A stretch of 64,000 nt of DNA from Methylobacter sp015476545 (GTDB lineage Bacteria > Pseudomonadota > Gammaproteobacteria > Methylococcales > Methylomonadaceae), in the NCBI RefSeq assembly GCF_052162025.1, contig NZ_CP197401.1, positions 4,154,001 through 4,218,000 on the forward strand. Reading direction: 5' to 3'. The notes beneath the pieces are model-generated. The model was not told where the DNA came from. It did no database searches and was given only the letters and a program-made list of their open reading frames with translations. Position numbers and translations under genes: made by a program. Each line of letters starts with the position of its first letter. Within the stretch, counting starts at the first letter, position 1. Positions 50,710 through 60,100 of this stretch are shown here, piece by piece.

Positions 50710-53103
50710 TCAATCGACTTCGGGTTTCAGCGTCAGCCTGTGCTCGGCCTTGCCGGCCAGCAGCGCGAGGGGCAGGCCATTCACCCAGTGGCGGTGCTGA
50801 TCGCGGTAATAAGACGACAGCGGATGCCCCGACTGGCCGCCGGGCATGTGCATGATGCCTTCGTCGAGATGCGCGGGTGAAACGACCAGTCGTTCGCTAG
50901 CGCCGAAAGCCGGACCGACCGCCCGCACGCAGTTGGCGCAGCCGGCCAGGGCGTCGGCCGGCATGTCCAACAGAACCCCGAGCAGCGGCATGGCTGTGGA
51001 GAAAGGATGGCCGATTCGGGCCTTGTTGACCTGGCCCCAGGTCAGTTCGGACAGCGCCGTATCGGGATAGTCGGTCTTCAGTTGCTGGGCGCAGCGCTTT
51101 AACTGGCCCAGGATGAAGTCATCCCAGTTGTGGTAATTGGCCGGGTCCGGCAGCAGCTGCGGCACTTTCTCGGTGAGCATGGCCTGCAGCGGCGTATCGA
51201 TATAAGACCAGGCATAGTTGAAATTTTTATCCATGCTTCGGCTGGCTTCCAGGAACGGACTGAACACGCTTATCGCCAGCTGCCGCCGAAACCGCTCCAG
51301 CAGGGCAAAGCCAAGGCTGTCCGTATCTGCCCTGCCGTTCCAGGCCCGCAGCGTGTCGCGCAGTTCCCGCAGTTCCGGCTGCCGCTCAATCGTCTTGGGC
51401 GACAGCACGTCCAGCGCCAGTTGCTGATAAAACCCGTAGAATTCGTTTCCGGTATCGAGCTGCAGCCCGAACATGCCCCCTTCATTGATGGCCGGCATCT
51501 CTTTGAGCCGCTGGGTGATGCGGTAGGCGCGGTAGCCGCTCGCGAACTGGCGGCCGATCACGTACGGATACGCTTTGCCCAGGCGGCGGTCATTGGCCGA
51601 TACCAGTATGCCGGCGGTGGGATCGATCTCGCGCGGCAGCTGGCGCTCATCGACGTAGCCGTCCCAGCCGACCTTGCCGTCAGCCCAGGAACGGCTGGCC
51701 GAGCCATCGAAACCGACGCGCTTGGGAATCTGGCCCATGACCGTCCAACCGATACGGCCATGGTTATCGGCCAGCAGAAAGTTCAGCTGCGGGCCCCCGG
51801 TATGGTTGACGACCGCCATGGCCTGCTCCAGCGTTTCAGCCTGATCCAGATCCAGCAGCCCGAGATTGACGACAGTGTCGTCGAGCGCGCTCCAGTGCAC
51901 GGCGACCGGCTTGCCCAGCAGCGGCTCCTGGGCCACAGGCCCCCAGATGCTGCGCCTGACGGTCACCTGCAATGGCGCGGCATCCTTGATCCGAATGGTT
52001 TCGCTGATCTGTTCAAACGGTCGCCATTTATCGCCGACGCGGTACTGGTCCGGATTTTGCGGATTAATCTCCAGGCTCACCAGATCCAGGAAATCGCCCG
52101 TCAGATTGGTTCCGCCCCAGGCCAGCCGGTCATTGCCGCCGGCGATGAACACGGGCATGCCGGGCAAGGTCACGCCTGCCGTGCGGCCGGAGCCATAATC
52201 CATTTCGGCGCGGTACCAGGTATTGGGCACTGAAATACCCAAATGCATGTCGTTGGCCAGGATGGCGCGCCCGTCATGCGTTTTCGCGCCGCTGACCGCC
52301 CAGGCATTGGAGCCGGCCACCATATCCCGCAGCTGCACGGCTTCGGTGAGTTTCAGCGCCGCCGGCGCATGCCGCGCAAGCGCAGTCTCCAGCGAAGCCA
52401 CAGGGATGGGTCGGGCAGGCCGGTAAGGTTCGGCGTCGCCATACAGGCTATCGGTGAAACGATCGGTATCCGGCGTCAGGAAAGACACGACATCGGCCGG
52501 CAGGCTTTTCTCCATGACCGTCAGCATGCGCTCTTCTTTCTCTGACCCGGACGTCAGATTATCGAACATGCCCAAAGCCACCAGCAGGCTGTCCTCCGGC
52601 TTCCAGCGTTCAGGACGGTAATCCAAGGCCGTGAATTCGAAAGGCAAGGCCCGTGCGTTATCGATATAACTGTTGACGCCATCGGCGTAAGCTTCGAGAT
52701 AGCGCCGGTGAGCCTGCGGCAGTTTGGCCACGACTGCTTTTGCGACGCGGGAAAATCCGTAAGTTCGCGCTCTGATGTCGTTATTGACGGCGATCTGCCC
52801 GAACAGCTCGGCCAATCGGCCGGCATTCTTGCGGCGCATCAGATCCATCTGAAACAGGCGGTCGCGCGCCGTGACATAGCCAAGCGCCCGCAGGGCGTCG
52901 GCCCGATCGCCGGCCTTGATCACGGGAATGCCGTGGCTGTCGGACACTACCGTGACGGGTGCGGACAGCCCCTGCACCCTGAACTCGCCGTCCTGCGGCG
53001 GCAGCGACCGTTCCAGGAACAGGAAGCCCGCGCCTAGCCCAAGCATACTCAGGCCCAAAAGCGTGAACAGGAAATAAAGGAGTAGTTTTCGAATTCGTTG
53101 CAT
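50710..53103 (-). CDS. Penicillin acylase family protein (Ntn hydrolase)
   Basis: A 797-residue precursor: N-terminal TM/signal segment (LLLYFLFTLLGLSMLGLGAG), alpha-chain region (VTVVSDSHGIPVIKAGDRADALRALGYVTARDRLFQMDLMRR), and the autocleavage site MVAGSNAWAVSGAKTHDGRA, where Ser after Gly becomes the beta-chain nucleophile. Further conserved: FIAGGNDRLAWGGTN and HMPGGQSGHP. The family cleaves amide bonds (penicillins, acyl-homoserine lactones or cyclic lipopeptides); substrate cannot be read from sequence. It lies between a FecR gene and its likely sigma gene, so it may belong to an iron-regulated siderophore-processing system. Confidence 0.9.
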   Translation of the reverse strand: MQRIRKLLLYFLFTLLGLSMLGLGAGFLFLERSLPPQDGEFRVQGLSAPVTVVSDSHGIPVIKAGDRADALRALGYVTARDRLFQMDLMRRKNAGRLAELFGQIAVNNDIRARTYGFSRVAKAVVAKLPQAHRRYLEAYADGVNSYIDNARALPFEFTALDYRPERWKPEDSLLVALGMFDNLTSGSEKEERMLTVMEKSLPADVVSFLTPDTDRFTDSLYGDAEPYRPARPIPVASLETALARHAPAALKLTEAVQLRDMVAGSNAWAVSGAKTHDGRAILANDMHLGISVPNTWYRAEMDYGSGRTAGVTLPGMPVFIAGGNDRLAWGGTNLTGDFLDLVSLEINPQNPDQYRVGDKWRPFEQISETIRIKDAAPLQVTVRRSIWGPVAQEPLLGKPVAVHWSALDDTVVNLGLLDLDQAETLEQAMAVVNHTGGPQLNFLLADNHGRIGWTVMGQIPKRVGFDGSASRSWADGKVGWDGYVDERQLPREIDPTAGILVSANDRRLGKAYPYVIGRQFASGYRAYRITQRLKEMPAINEGGMFGLQLDTGNEFYGFYQQLALDVLSPKTIERQPELRELRDTLRAWNGRADTDSLGFALLERFRRQLAISVFSPFLEASRSMDKNFNYAWSYIDTPLQAMLTEKVPQLLPDPANYHNWDDFILGQLKRCAQQLKTDYPDTALSELTWGQVNKARIGHPFSTAMPLLGVLLDMPADALAGCANCVRAVGPAFGASERLVVSPAHLDEGIMHMPGGQSGHPLSSYYRDQHRHWVNGLPLALLAGKAEHRLTLKPEVD

Positions 53104-53656
53104 GAATGTTCCGGTTTTTATGCCTTCTTAAAGTTATGCAAAAATTACCACGAAGGTCACAAAAATGCAGGCCTGTAAAACTTCGGGCCCTGTGTTATCG
53201 ACAGTTTGGGCCATATCGATTTATAGACCGGTATAAGGCGGGTGTAATTCCAGGCAGCCGTCAGAAAATAGGGGCATTTTCTTCCGCTGCGCCCGAATTG
53301 CCTCCCCTGAGCAGGCTTGAGATACATAGATTAGAGGGCTTCTTGCAGAGCCTGCCGCCTTTTTAACTGAACTATGTTATTTAGCGCATTATGATGCGTG
53401 AAATCACTTATTGATGAGTATGTGTATAAGCTATGCCAGCATCATTTTCGCCCGAAAAAAAACAGAATCAAATCTCATACCCGCCTGAAACGCATAGCCC
53501 GGCGCCGCAATAACCTTTTTATGTCTACCGTTTCTATTATTTTAGGCATAAAAAATGCTTTTCAGCTTTCAAGCGCAGACGTGAAATCGCGCATCGTTAA
53601 ACGCTCATTTTTTCCGGGCGATCTTTATCTGGCTATTAACGACCAAGGAAGAAAAA
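53104..53656. other. Divergent intergenic region before the first ECF sigma gene
   Basis: 553 bases between the divergent acylase and sigma genes. It is expected to contain both promoters. Frames present overlap other features and look non-coding. I could not place a Fur box or an ECF promoter with confidence. Confidence 0.35.
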
Positions 53657-54157
53657 TTGAACATAGAAGCTCTTTACCAGCAACATCAAGACGAATTGAT
53701 TTACCATGTTTTCGGCATACTGCATTGCCGCGATATCGCGGCGGACATTGTTCAGGAAAGTTACATCAAATTGTCACGCGAAGCCGAAAGGCAAAAGATC
53801 GAACATCCCCGCAGCCTGCTGTTCCGCATCGCCCATAATCTGGCGCTCGATTACCTGAAGCACGCAAAGGTGACGGAAAGCTACGCGCAGTCCGAAGATC
53901 CGGCCCTGATTCCGGCGACCGAATCGCCATCGGCCGAACAATTGGTATCAGATGCCCAAAGGTTGCATATTCTAAGGCAGGCCATAGCCGAATTGCCGCT
54001 CCGCTGCCGCCAGGCTTTCATTCTGCATAACATCCACGGCATGAGTTATCGCGACATAGCTCAGGCGCTAAACATATCCGAAAGCGGCGTCGAAAAACAC
54101 ATCATGAAAGGCTTGCTGCACTGCCGCAAGCAGATGAAGAAACGGCTGCCGGAATAA
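53657..54157 (+). CDS. fecI: ECF sigma factor, FecI-like (1)
   Basis: A 166-residue sigma-70 family protein with region 2 (YHVFGILHCRDIAADIVQESYIKL, LLFRIAHNLALDYLKHA) and region 4 (AIAELPLRCRQAFILHNIHGMSYRDIAQALNISESGVEKHIMK). The TTG start at 53657 follows AAGGA by a good spacing. Its FecR partner is probably 49511-50488, about 3.2 kb away on the other strand, an unusual split. FecI-type sigma factors direct transcription of a TonB receptor operon when the cognate siderophore is present. Confidence 0.88.
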   Translation: MNIEALYQQHQDELIYHVFGILHCRDIAADIVQESYIKLSREAERQKIEHPRSLLFRIAHNLALDYLKHAKVTESYAQSEDPALIPATESPSAEQLVSDAQRLHILRQAIAELPLRCRQAFILHNIHGMSYRDIAQALNISESGVEKHIMKGLLHCRKQMKKRLPE

Positions 54158-54310
54158 AAATACGGCTGAAACGCCTATCGCAAGAGAACCGCTTGCCGGC
54201 CAATAACCAACATGAGGTCTACCCGCTGTTAAGGCAGGCGCCAATGCCGGAAATGATCAGAGACAGGGGCATGACTGTGCCCCGCCCGAAACCTGAAAAA
54301 CAGGCTCTAT

Positions 54311-55144
54311 CTAAATTTCCAGTTCCATATCCAGCACTAGCGGCGCAAACATCCCTCTGACGCTATCCCGGACAAAAGCGGGCGCTTTTCCAGGTGAGCC
54401 GGCGTTATAGGGCGGCGCCGGATCATATTCCGCTTGCAGCTGAATGGCTTCAGCATATTCCTTGCCGCGCAAAGCGCCGACAATTTGCAGGCCCAAATCA
54501 ATCCCGGCGGTAACGCCGCCGCCGGTCACCAGATTGCCGTCCCAGACCACGCGCTCGCTCACGGGCGTCGCTCCGAACTTTTTCAATAATTCCAGCGTTG
54601 TCCAATGGGAAGTGGCCTTTTTGCCCTTCAGCAGGCCGGCCTTGCCGAGCAGCAAACTGCCGGTGCAGACGCTGGCGATGTATCTGGAATTGGCCGCTTT
54701 GGTTTTGATGAAGTCGATAAACGGTTTGTTTTTCATGGCCGCCAACGTCCCGGCTGCACCGCCCGGAACAAACAAAATATCCAGTTTTTCCGGACATTCG
54801 CTCTGCCTGTGCGTAGGAACAATTGAAAAATTACCGCAAGACACCGGCGTCAGGTCATCGGTGGGAGAAATCAGATATACTTCGGCGCCCATCATGGCGG
54901 TAAATAAAAACTGCGGATTAATCAGATCCGGCGCATAAAAGCCGGGGTATAAAAGCATCGCAATTTTTTCATTCCCCATCATTTTTACGTCCGGATCGCT
55001 CATGAACGCTTTATGCGCTTGCATGGAATCCGCTTGAGCCTTGATTTTCCTCTGTTCATCGCTTTCGGCCGCTTTAACGCTGTTGCCCAAAGGAGCGAGA
55101 AAAGCGGCAAATAATGCCAGCTTGGTAAATTGTCGACGATCCAT
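54311..55144 (-). CDS. Tat-exported DJ-1/PfpI family protein (isonitrile-hydratase-like)
   Basis: The 277-residue protein begins MDRRQFTKLALFAAFLAPLG, a twin-arginine-type signal with cleavage after VKA. The body is a DJ-1/PfpI glutamine-amidotransferase fold: IAMLLYPGFYAPDLINPQFLF, DILFVPGGAAG and the nucleophile elbow ASVCTGSLLLGKAGLLKGK with the reactive Cys, then SHWTTLELLKKFGATPV and TGGGVTAGIDLGLQIV. This wording matches the isonitrile hydratase/AraC-associated branch. It is 76 bases after the TonB receptor gene, so probably the same operon; a role in siderophore modification is only inferred. Confidence 0.85.
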   Translation of the reverse strand: MDRRQFTKLALFAAFLAPLGNSVKAAESDEQRKIKAQADSMQAHKAFMSDPDVKMMGNEKIAMLLYPGFYAPDLINPQFLFTAMMGAEVYLISPTDDLTPVSCGNFSIVPTHRQSECPEKLDILFVPGGAAGTLAAMKNKPFIDFIKTKAANSRYIASVCTGSLLLGKAGLLKGKKATSHWTTLELLKKFGATPVSERVVWDGNLVTGGGVTAGIDLGLQIVGALRGKEYAEAIQLQAEYDPAPPYNAGSPGKAPAFVRDSVRGMFAPLVLDMELEI

Positions 55145-55220
55145 AAAATAGTCCTGATTCGTTGTATTAATGTAAATCCCGATGGACAGATTAAACAGCC
55201 ATCGGGAATTGCCGAAAACG

Positions 55221-57638
55221 TCAGAAGATCACTGAGCCGCTGAAATAGACGGTCGTGCCCTGGGAAGGCGTCACGCGGGTATCGAAGTAATTCAGCCGCT
55301 GAAAATAATCGTTGTCAGTCAAATTCTTGATCGAGACGCCCAGCTTGTAGGCTTTTGTCCTGTAAGCGATATCCGCATCTATGGTGTAAAAGCTCTCAGT
55401 GCTGAATAAATTGGCTTTGTCCACATAGGCGCTTGTTTGGGCATAGATTCCGGAGCCTATGCTCCATCCTCTCAACATCGCGTCCTGAAAAGCGTAATTG
55501 GCCCAGAAACGGCCGGAATGCTTCGGCACGCCCGGCAGACGGTTGCCGTCAGGCACTCCCGCCAGACTGTCGGTGAATTCCGCCTCGGTAAAGGCATAAT
55601 TTCCCAACAAACTTAAGCCTTCTGTTACTTGCCATGTCGCATCGGTCTCGATGCCTGTCGAACGCTGCTGCCCTTTAGTGACCGACCGGAATTGAGCATC
55701 TGTGAAATCGGTGACCCTGACGTTTTCCCGCTCAATCTGGTAGACCGCCAGTTGTCCTGTCAACTGCTCGGCGATATCAAACTTTATGCCCGCTTCGATC
55801 TGATTGGAAAGCTCAGGCTTGGGCGTTGAAGCATAATTGGCGCCGCCCTGGCCTCGCATGCCTTCGCTGTAGTCGACAAACAGCGAAAATTCATCCGTTA
55901 TGTCAATAAGCCCGCCGACGTTAGGCAGGAAACGTCCTTCATCGGAATTGAATTTTGACCCGCTAGCCGTGTTGACGAAATCGGTCGTGACATTGGCTCT
56001 GCGCACGCTTGCCAGCAAGTGCAGGCGGTCATAGATCGTGCTTTGCAGCTGCACATAGCCGCCATAAGTCGTGTTTCGGGTAAATTGAGTTTGTTGGCGC
56101 GTGCCCGGATGGCTGTACGGAACCGGAAAGGACGGAGCGACCAGGTCTACAAAAGCGACGGGCATCATGTCGAAATCCATGAAGCCGTCGTCATCCAGCT
56201 CACTGAAATCGGCGCCCAGCAGTACCGTATTCTTGGTCGGGCCCAGATCGAATTTAGCCGTTCCATAAACCTGCACGCTTTTTTCTTCCTGCTCCTGGCC
56301 CAGCTCGCTGTTGACCAGCCCCCATGTCGACGGGGGAACGAGCGGTTGATCGGCTCCGAAGCTAAAGCCCTTGCCGAGCAGATTCTGCGCCAGGGTATCG
56401 AATTTGGAATGAGAATAGCGTCCTTTGGCGGTAAACGACCAGATATCATTCAACTTGTGATCCAGCGTACCCCAGACGCCATAGAATTCCGAGTTGCTCT
56501 TTGCGATATCCTCAGGGCCGATGAACAGTTCCGGCCGGATCCTGAAATTGCCCGCAACGGTGCCGGTCGCCGGCAAGCCCTGGTAGTCCTGCTGCTCCCA
56601 TCTCGAAAACTTGCCTTGCAGAGTGAAAGTGGTATCGTCGTTGTTAGTGAAGGTCAGGGTAGGATTGACATTGAACCGGTCCGTGTCGAGCACGTCGATA
56701 TTGCTGCTGCTGTTCGTGTATTCGCCCGTAAAACGGAACAGGACGTTGTCATTGATCGGCTGGTTCAAGTCCACAAACGGCTGGGCAAAATCATACAGGC
56801 CGGCTTTTACGCCTATCTCATAAAACGCCTCTTTTTGCGGCAGCTTGGAAACCAGGTTGACCATCCCGCCCACCGGAGAACCGTTGCCGCCGGCGTAAAG
56901 CACCGCATTGGCGCCTTTCAGCACTTCAATCCGCTCGATATTGACCATGCTGCCCTGATCGCCGGCATTCAGATACTGGTTAAAGCCGTCGATGAACTGC
57001 CGGGCCGCAAACCCGCGGATCAGGGTAGGTTCAAAATTGGGAGAAACCGTTGAAAGGCGCGGCACAACACTGCTCACGTTGCGCAAGCTTTCTTCCACCG
57101 TAATGGTTTGCTGGTCATCCGTCACGGCCTTTGGGATGACCTGAATGGACATCGGCGTTTCCATGATCGGCGTATCGGTTCTGGTGGCGGTGGCCGCATG
57201 GGTGACGGTATAAGCCGTGGGATCGTCCGTCTCGTTTTTTCCTACTACGGTCATTGCCTGCAATGTGGTCGCATTCACCTTCTGCACCTGGCCCTGATAG
57301 CTTGGCGCTTCCAAAGTGATGGTCTTGTCATCGCTGTACCGGTAATTGAGCCCGGTGCCTTTCAGCAGCTGCCCCAGCGCCTGTTCCGGCGTATAACTGC
57401 CGTTAAGCGCGGGCGCCTGCAAGTGTTCCGCGACCGCGCTGTCATAAAGTACCTGCAGCTTGGTGTCGGCGGAAAAGCGGATCAATGCGTTTGATAAAGA
57501 TTGCGCCGGAATATTGAATTGCACCGCTTTGCCGGCATCGGCGGCATAGCCGTCTTGTCCCGCGGCAAGCAGAATGGCCAGAACCCCTGCCGCTTTGATA
57601 GTTTTTTGCCTCTGTTTACGGCCTTTTGATAATTTCAT
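55221..57638 (-). CDS. TonB-dependent siderophore receptor with STN signalling domain
   Basis: An 805-residue outer-membrane receptor: signal peptide, STN domain (FNIPAQSLSNALIRFSADTK, LYDSAVAEHLQAPALNGSYT, ALGQLLKGTG) used for FecR signalling, a TonB box near LQAMTVVGKN, a plug (IQVIPKAVTDDQQTITVEES, IERIEVLKGANAVLYAGGNG), and a barrel ending in the Phe-terminal VYFSGSVIF. This is the FecA/FpvA type. Immediate upstream genes on the same strand are FecR and an ECF sigma factor (57808-59396), so the receptor is likely both transporter and sensor. Ferric siderophore identity unknown. Confidence 0.93.
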   Translation of the reverse strand: MKLSKGRKQRQKTIKAAGVLAILLAAGQDGYAADAGKAVQFNIPAQSLSNALIRFSADTKLQVLYDSAVAEHLQAPALNGSYTPEQALGQLLKGTGLNYRYSDDKTITLEAPSYQGQVQKVNATTLQAMTVVGKNETDDPTAYTVTHAATATRTDTPIMETPMSIQVIPKAVTDDQQTITVEESLRNVSSVVPRLSTVSPNFEPTLIRGFAARQFIDGFNQYLNAGDQGSMVNIERIEVLKGANAVLYAGGNGSPVGGMVNLVSKLPQKEAFYEIGVKAGLYDFAQPFVDLNQPINDNVLFRFTGEYTNSSSNIDVLDTDRFNVNPTLTFTNNDDTTFTLQGKFSRWEQQDYQGLPATGTVAGNFRIRPELFIGPEDIAKSNSEFYGVWGTLDHKLNDIWSFTAKGRYSHSKFDTLAQNLLGKGFSFGADQPLVPPSTWGLVNSELGQEQEEKSVQVYGTAKFDLGPTKNTVLLGADFSELDDDGFMDFDMMPVAFVDLVAPSFPVPYSHPGTRQQTQFTRNTTYGGYVQLQSTIYDRLHLLASVRRANVTTDFVNTASGSKFNSDEGRFLPNVGGLIDITDEFSLFVDYSEGMRGQGGANYASTPKPELSNQIEAGIKFDIAEQLTGQLAVYQIERENVRVTDFTDAQFRSVTKGQQRSTGIETDATWQVTEGLSLLGNYAFTEAEFTDSLAGVPDGNRLPGVPKHSGRFWANYAFQDAMLRGWSIGSGIYAQTSAYVDKANLFSTESFYTIDADIAYRTKAYKLGVSIKNLTDNDYFQRLNYFDTRVTPSQGTTVYFSGSVIF

Positions 57639-57807
57639 GCTGTATTTCTCTTTTTTGTTATCAAGCGTTACCTATGACTAAAGACGACGAGTCTTGGATT
57701 TTCCCTTAGCCGAAGTTGAAAAAAATGCAAGGAAGTTTGAAATTTTTTTATGGAAGATGACTTGGCAGCTGAACCGCTTAATTTATCCGGATACACCCAA
57801 TCAGCGC

Positions 57808-58782
57808 CTAATAAAGCAGAACCAGACGCTCGGACAGATTCAGGGCGTTTATCTTTAACGTTGCCTTGATCCCGTCAACCGCAGCGTTCGGCTCATTGGT
57901 ATCGAACACGCCGCTGACGATGCGTTCTTTCAGTTCCGGGTTGATGAGCAGAATCTGGCCGCGCCGGTAACGATTGACTTCATCGACCACCGTCGCTAAA
58001 GGCTGACGGTTAAAAATCAATTGTCCGCGCTGCCAGGCCAGCGCTTCCAGAATATTGGCCGGCTTGACCGGCCCGATCCGGCCCTGTTGATAACTGACCT
58101 GCTGATTCAGATGCACCAGAACGGCTTGATGGGCATTGTTTGAAGAGACTTCCACCGTTCCTGCGCTGACGATCACGCGCATGGTGTCGGCAAAGTCCCT
58201 GACGCTGAAAGCCGTGCCTACGGCGCGGGCGCTGGCTGTGCCGTTAGTGACGATAAACGGGCGGCTTTTATTCGGCGCTACATCGAAATAGCCCTCTCCG
58301 CGCTGCAGTTCGATCCGCCGTTGCGCCGCCGAGAAATCCACGTTCAGCGCCGTATCGGTGTTCAGCGTGATCCGTGAGCCGTCATCGAGCGCAACGGTCA
58401 GGCGTTCGCCCGGTCCTGTGTGATAATCGCTTTGCCAGTTCTGGTAGAGTATCGACAATTGATTGGACAGCAGCACAGCAATCCCCAAAATCAGCGAGGA
58501 AGCAGCCATGAAGCGCCGGGAATGGGGACTTTTATTCGCCAAAGGCGGCGGCACCTGCTCGGCATCGACTTTTGCCTGCACCCGCTGCGCGGGCACTTCC
58601 AGCATGTCCCAGAGCACCCGCATCCTGTCATAAGCCCTGGCATGTTCCCGGCTTGCCCGATACCAGCTTTTGAAGCGGGCCTGTTCTTCGGCCGTCACGT
58701 CATCTGCCTGCAGGCGCGCAAACCAGACGGACGCCTGCTCGGAAACACATGGGGGCTGCTCTGAAGGGTTCTTGATGGGCAT
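57808..58782 (-). CDS. fecR: FecR-type anti-sigma/sensor protein (2)
   Basis: The 324-residue protein has the DUF4880 start (ASVWFARLQADDVTAEEQARF, WYRASREHARAYDRMRVLWDML), a TM helix (MAASSLILGIAVLLSN), a FecR domain (GERLTVALDDGSRITLNTDTAL, GEGYFDVAPNKSRPFIV, AVGTAFSVRD) and a STN-like C-terminus. I use ATG 58782; the longer frame begins with TTG at 58842 and has an unconvincing N-terminus. It lies between an ECF sigma factor and the TonB receptor, a complete cell-surface signalling operon. Confidence 0.9.
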   Translation of the reverse strand: MPIKNPSEQPPCVSEQASVWFARLQADDVTAEEQARFKSWYRASREHARAYDRMRVLWDMLEVPAQRVQAKVDAEQVPPPLANKSPHSRRFMAASSLILGIAVLLSNQLSILYQNWQSDYHTGPGERLTVALDDGSRITLNTDTALNVDFSAAQRRIELQRGEGYFDVAPNKSRPFIVTNGTASARAVGTAFSVRDFADTMRVIVSAGTVEVSSNNAHQAVLVHLNQQVSYQQGRIGPVKPANILEALAWQRGQLIFNRQPLATVVDEVNRYRRGQILLINPELKERIVSGVFDTNEPNAAVDGIKATLKINALNLSERLVLLY

Positions 58783-58895
58783 GGCCGGGTATTGTAGTAC
58801 CTCAATAAACAGAAAAGGACATGTCAATAAGACGTCTGACAAGCGCCTTTCCCTTATTATGGAGGAACTATTTTTGTTCTGTCATCCGGAGCGGA

Positions 58896-59396
58896 TCAGT
58901 CAATCTGTTTGCGGATCTGTTCGAGAGCCTTGCGCATGTGACTTTCCACGGTACGGGGCGAAATGCCAAGCGCATCGCCGATCTCCGTATAACTTTTGCC
59001 TTCCACGCGGCACATCAAAAAAACCTCGCGGCATTTCGACGGCAGACCGTAAATGATCTGTTCAAGCATCTCCAATTGCTGACGGTTGGCCAATACGGTC
59101 TCCGGCTCGGGCGCCTCGCAGATGAAATCGTCCGTAACCGGTCCGGCTTCGCGCTGAAGCAGCCGTGCCCGGCTGCGAAGATGGTCAAGGGCAAGATTAT
59201 TGGCAATCCGAAATAAATAGGCGCGCATATTTTCGATAGTGTCCGCTTTTCGATGGCGGGCAACACGCAAATAAGTTTCCTGAGTTAAATCCGTTGCGGT
59301 TTCGGCGCACTGTACCTTGTACGTCAAAAATTGCATCAAATCCTTTTGATGCTGAAGAAAACACGATGACAAACTCTGATCGGGAAATAAATTCAT
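58896..59396 (-). CDS. fecI: ECF sigma factor, FecI-like (2)
   Basis: Region 2 (LMQFLTYKVQCAETATDLTQETYLRVA, AYLFRIANNLALDHLR) and region 4 (IYGLPSKCREVFLMCRVEGKSYTEIGDALGISPRTVESHMRKAL) identify a FecI-type sigma factor of 166 residues. The ATG at 59396 has AAAGGA upstream; the alternative TTG start lies at 59423. It precedes FecR2 by 113 bases on the same strand, and the receptor follows, giving the classical sigma-FecR-receptor order. Confidence 0.9.
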   Translation of the reverse strand: MNLFPDQSLSSCFLQHQKDLMQFLTYKVQCAETATDLTQETYLRVARHRKADTIENMRAYLFRIANNLALDHLRSRARLLQREAGPVTDDFICEAPEPETVLANRQQLEMLEQIIYGLPSKCREVFLMCRVEGKSYTEIGDALGISPRTVESHMRKALEQIRKQID

Positions 59397-59887
59397 CGTC
59401 AAATCAATTCCTTTGATGTTCAAGAATGATGCTGCTATGGAAATTAAGAAGGGGAAATCCCCTTAAATATTTTTAGCAAATACAGTGCCAATTACGGCCA
59501 AACCTTTAAGTTATGCGGCCTGGCGCTCATTCCATCAGTTAGAGAGGTCTCGTGACAAGTCATAAAAACTATGTCATATGCCGCACTCGATAGGTTATAT
59601 GACATAGTTTTTTTAATTTTAGGCTGACCGCAAGCAATGCGGGGGCAAATCCCAGCAGGCGCTCCAGGCGCATTCGATCCTACAACGGTGTAACATCAGT
59701 TTCTAAAAAGAACGTAAAGCGCCCTTTACGCGTTTCCCACGGTTATTTTTAATGGAAGCCTGGCGCACCTGCAGGCAGATAAAAAACGGCAGCGGGATAA
59801 AAATAATACTGAGGTTAAATGGCCTGTCAGTCGTCTGATTCATGACTGAAGAGCATCAGCTCACAGAATTTTAATAAGGCATCAACA
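59397..59887. other. Intergenic region with large hairpin
   Basis: 491 bases between divergent sigma and MbtH genes. It holds the strong hairpin 59564-59612 and a GCGCTCCAGGCGC palindrome near 59660. Promoters for both sides must be here; no further gene seen. Confidence 0.45.
59564..59612 (+). terminator. 16-bp perfect-stem hairpin, terminator-like
   Basis: AAAAACTATGTCATAT and ATATGACATAGTTTTT form a perfect stem with a 17-base loop, followed by TTAATTTT. The T-rich right arm fits plus-strand termination and the A-rich left arm could serve the minus strand. It lies 324 bases before the mbtH start codon, with no plus-strand gene to its left, so a MITE or regulatory RNA is an alternative. 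Confidence 0.5.
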
Positions 59888-60100
59888 ATGGCTAATAATA
59901 ACCAAGAAAACAACACTATCTATCGGGTCGTAGTCAACCATGAGGAACAATACTCGATCTGGCCCGATTACAAAGAAATTCCCGACGGCTGGAAGACAGT
60001 TGATAAAACCGGCGACAAACAGACATGCCTCGATTACATCAAGGATGTCTGGACGGATATGCGTCCGTTGAGCTTGCGCAGCCAGACGGGGCATCAATGA
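59888..60100 (+). CDS. mbtH: MbtH-family protein
   Basis: The 70-residue protein has YRVVVNHEEQYSIWPDYKEIPDGW and DVWTDMRPLSLR, the invariant NxEEQYSIWP, GW and W-TDMRPxSL signature of MbtH proteins, which bind and activate adenylation domains of nonribosomal peptide synthetases. No such synthetase lies in the window, but a phosphopantetheinyl transferase gene is 2.7 kb away and a siderophore receptor operon is adjacent. The 3' end overlaps the convergent kinase gene by seven bases. Confidence 0.93.
   Translation: MANNNQENNTIYRVVVNHEEQYSIWPDYKEIPDGWKTVDKTGDKQTCLDYIKDVWTDMRPLSLRSQTGHQ

Noticed and set aside
51130..52233. 367-residue plus-strand ORF inside the acylase gene
   Set aside because: Antisense shadow in GC-rich coding DNA without recognisable domains.
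53398..53838. ORF overlapping the first ECF sigma gene in another frame
   Set aside because: Low-complexity basic protein without family features; the sigma frame has regions 2 and 4 and a good ribosome site.
56019..57053. 344-residue plus-strand ORF inside the TonB receptor
   Set aside because: Antisense shadow; the receptor frame has complete plug and STN motifs.
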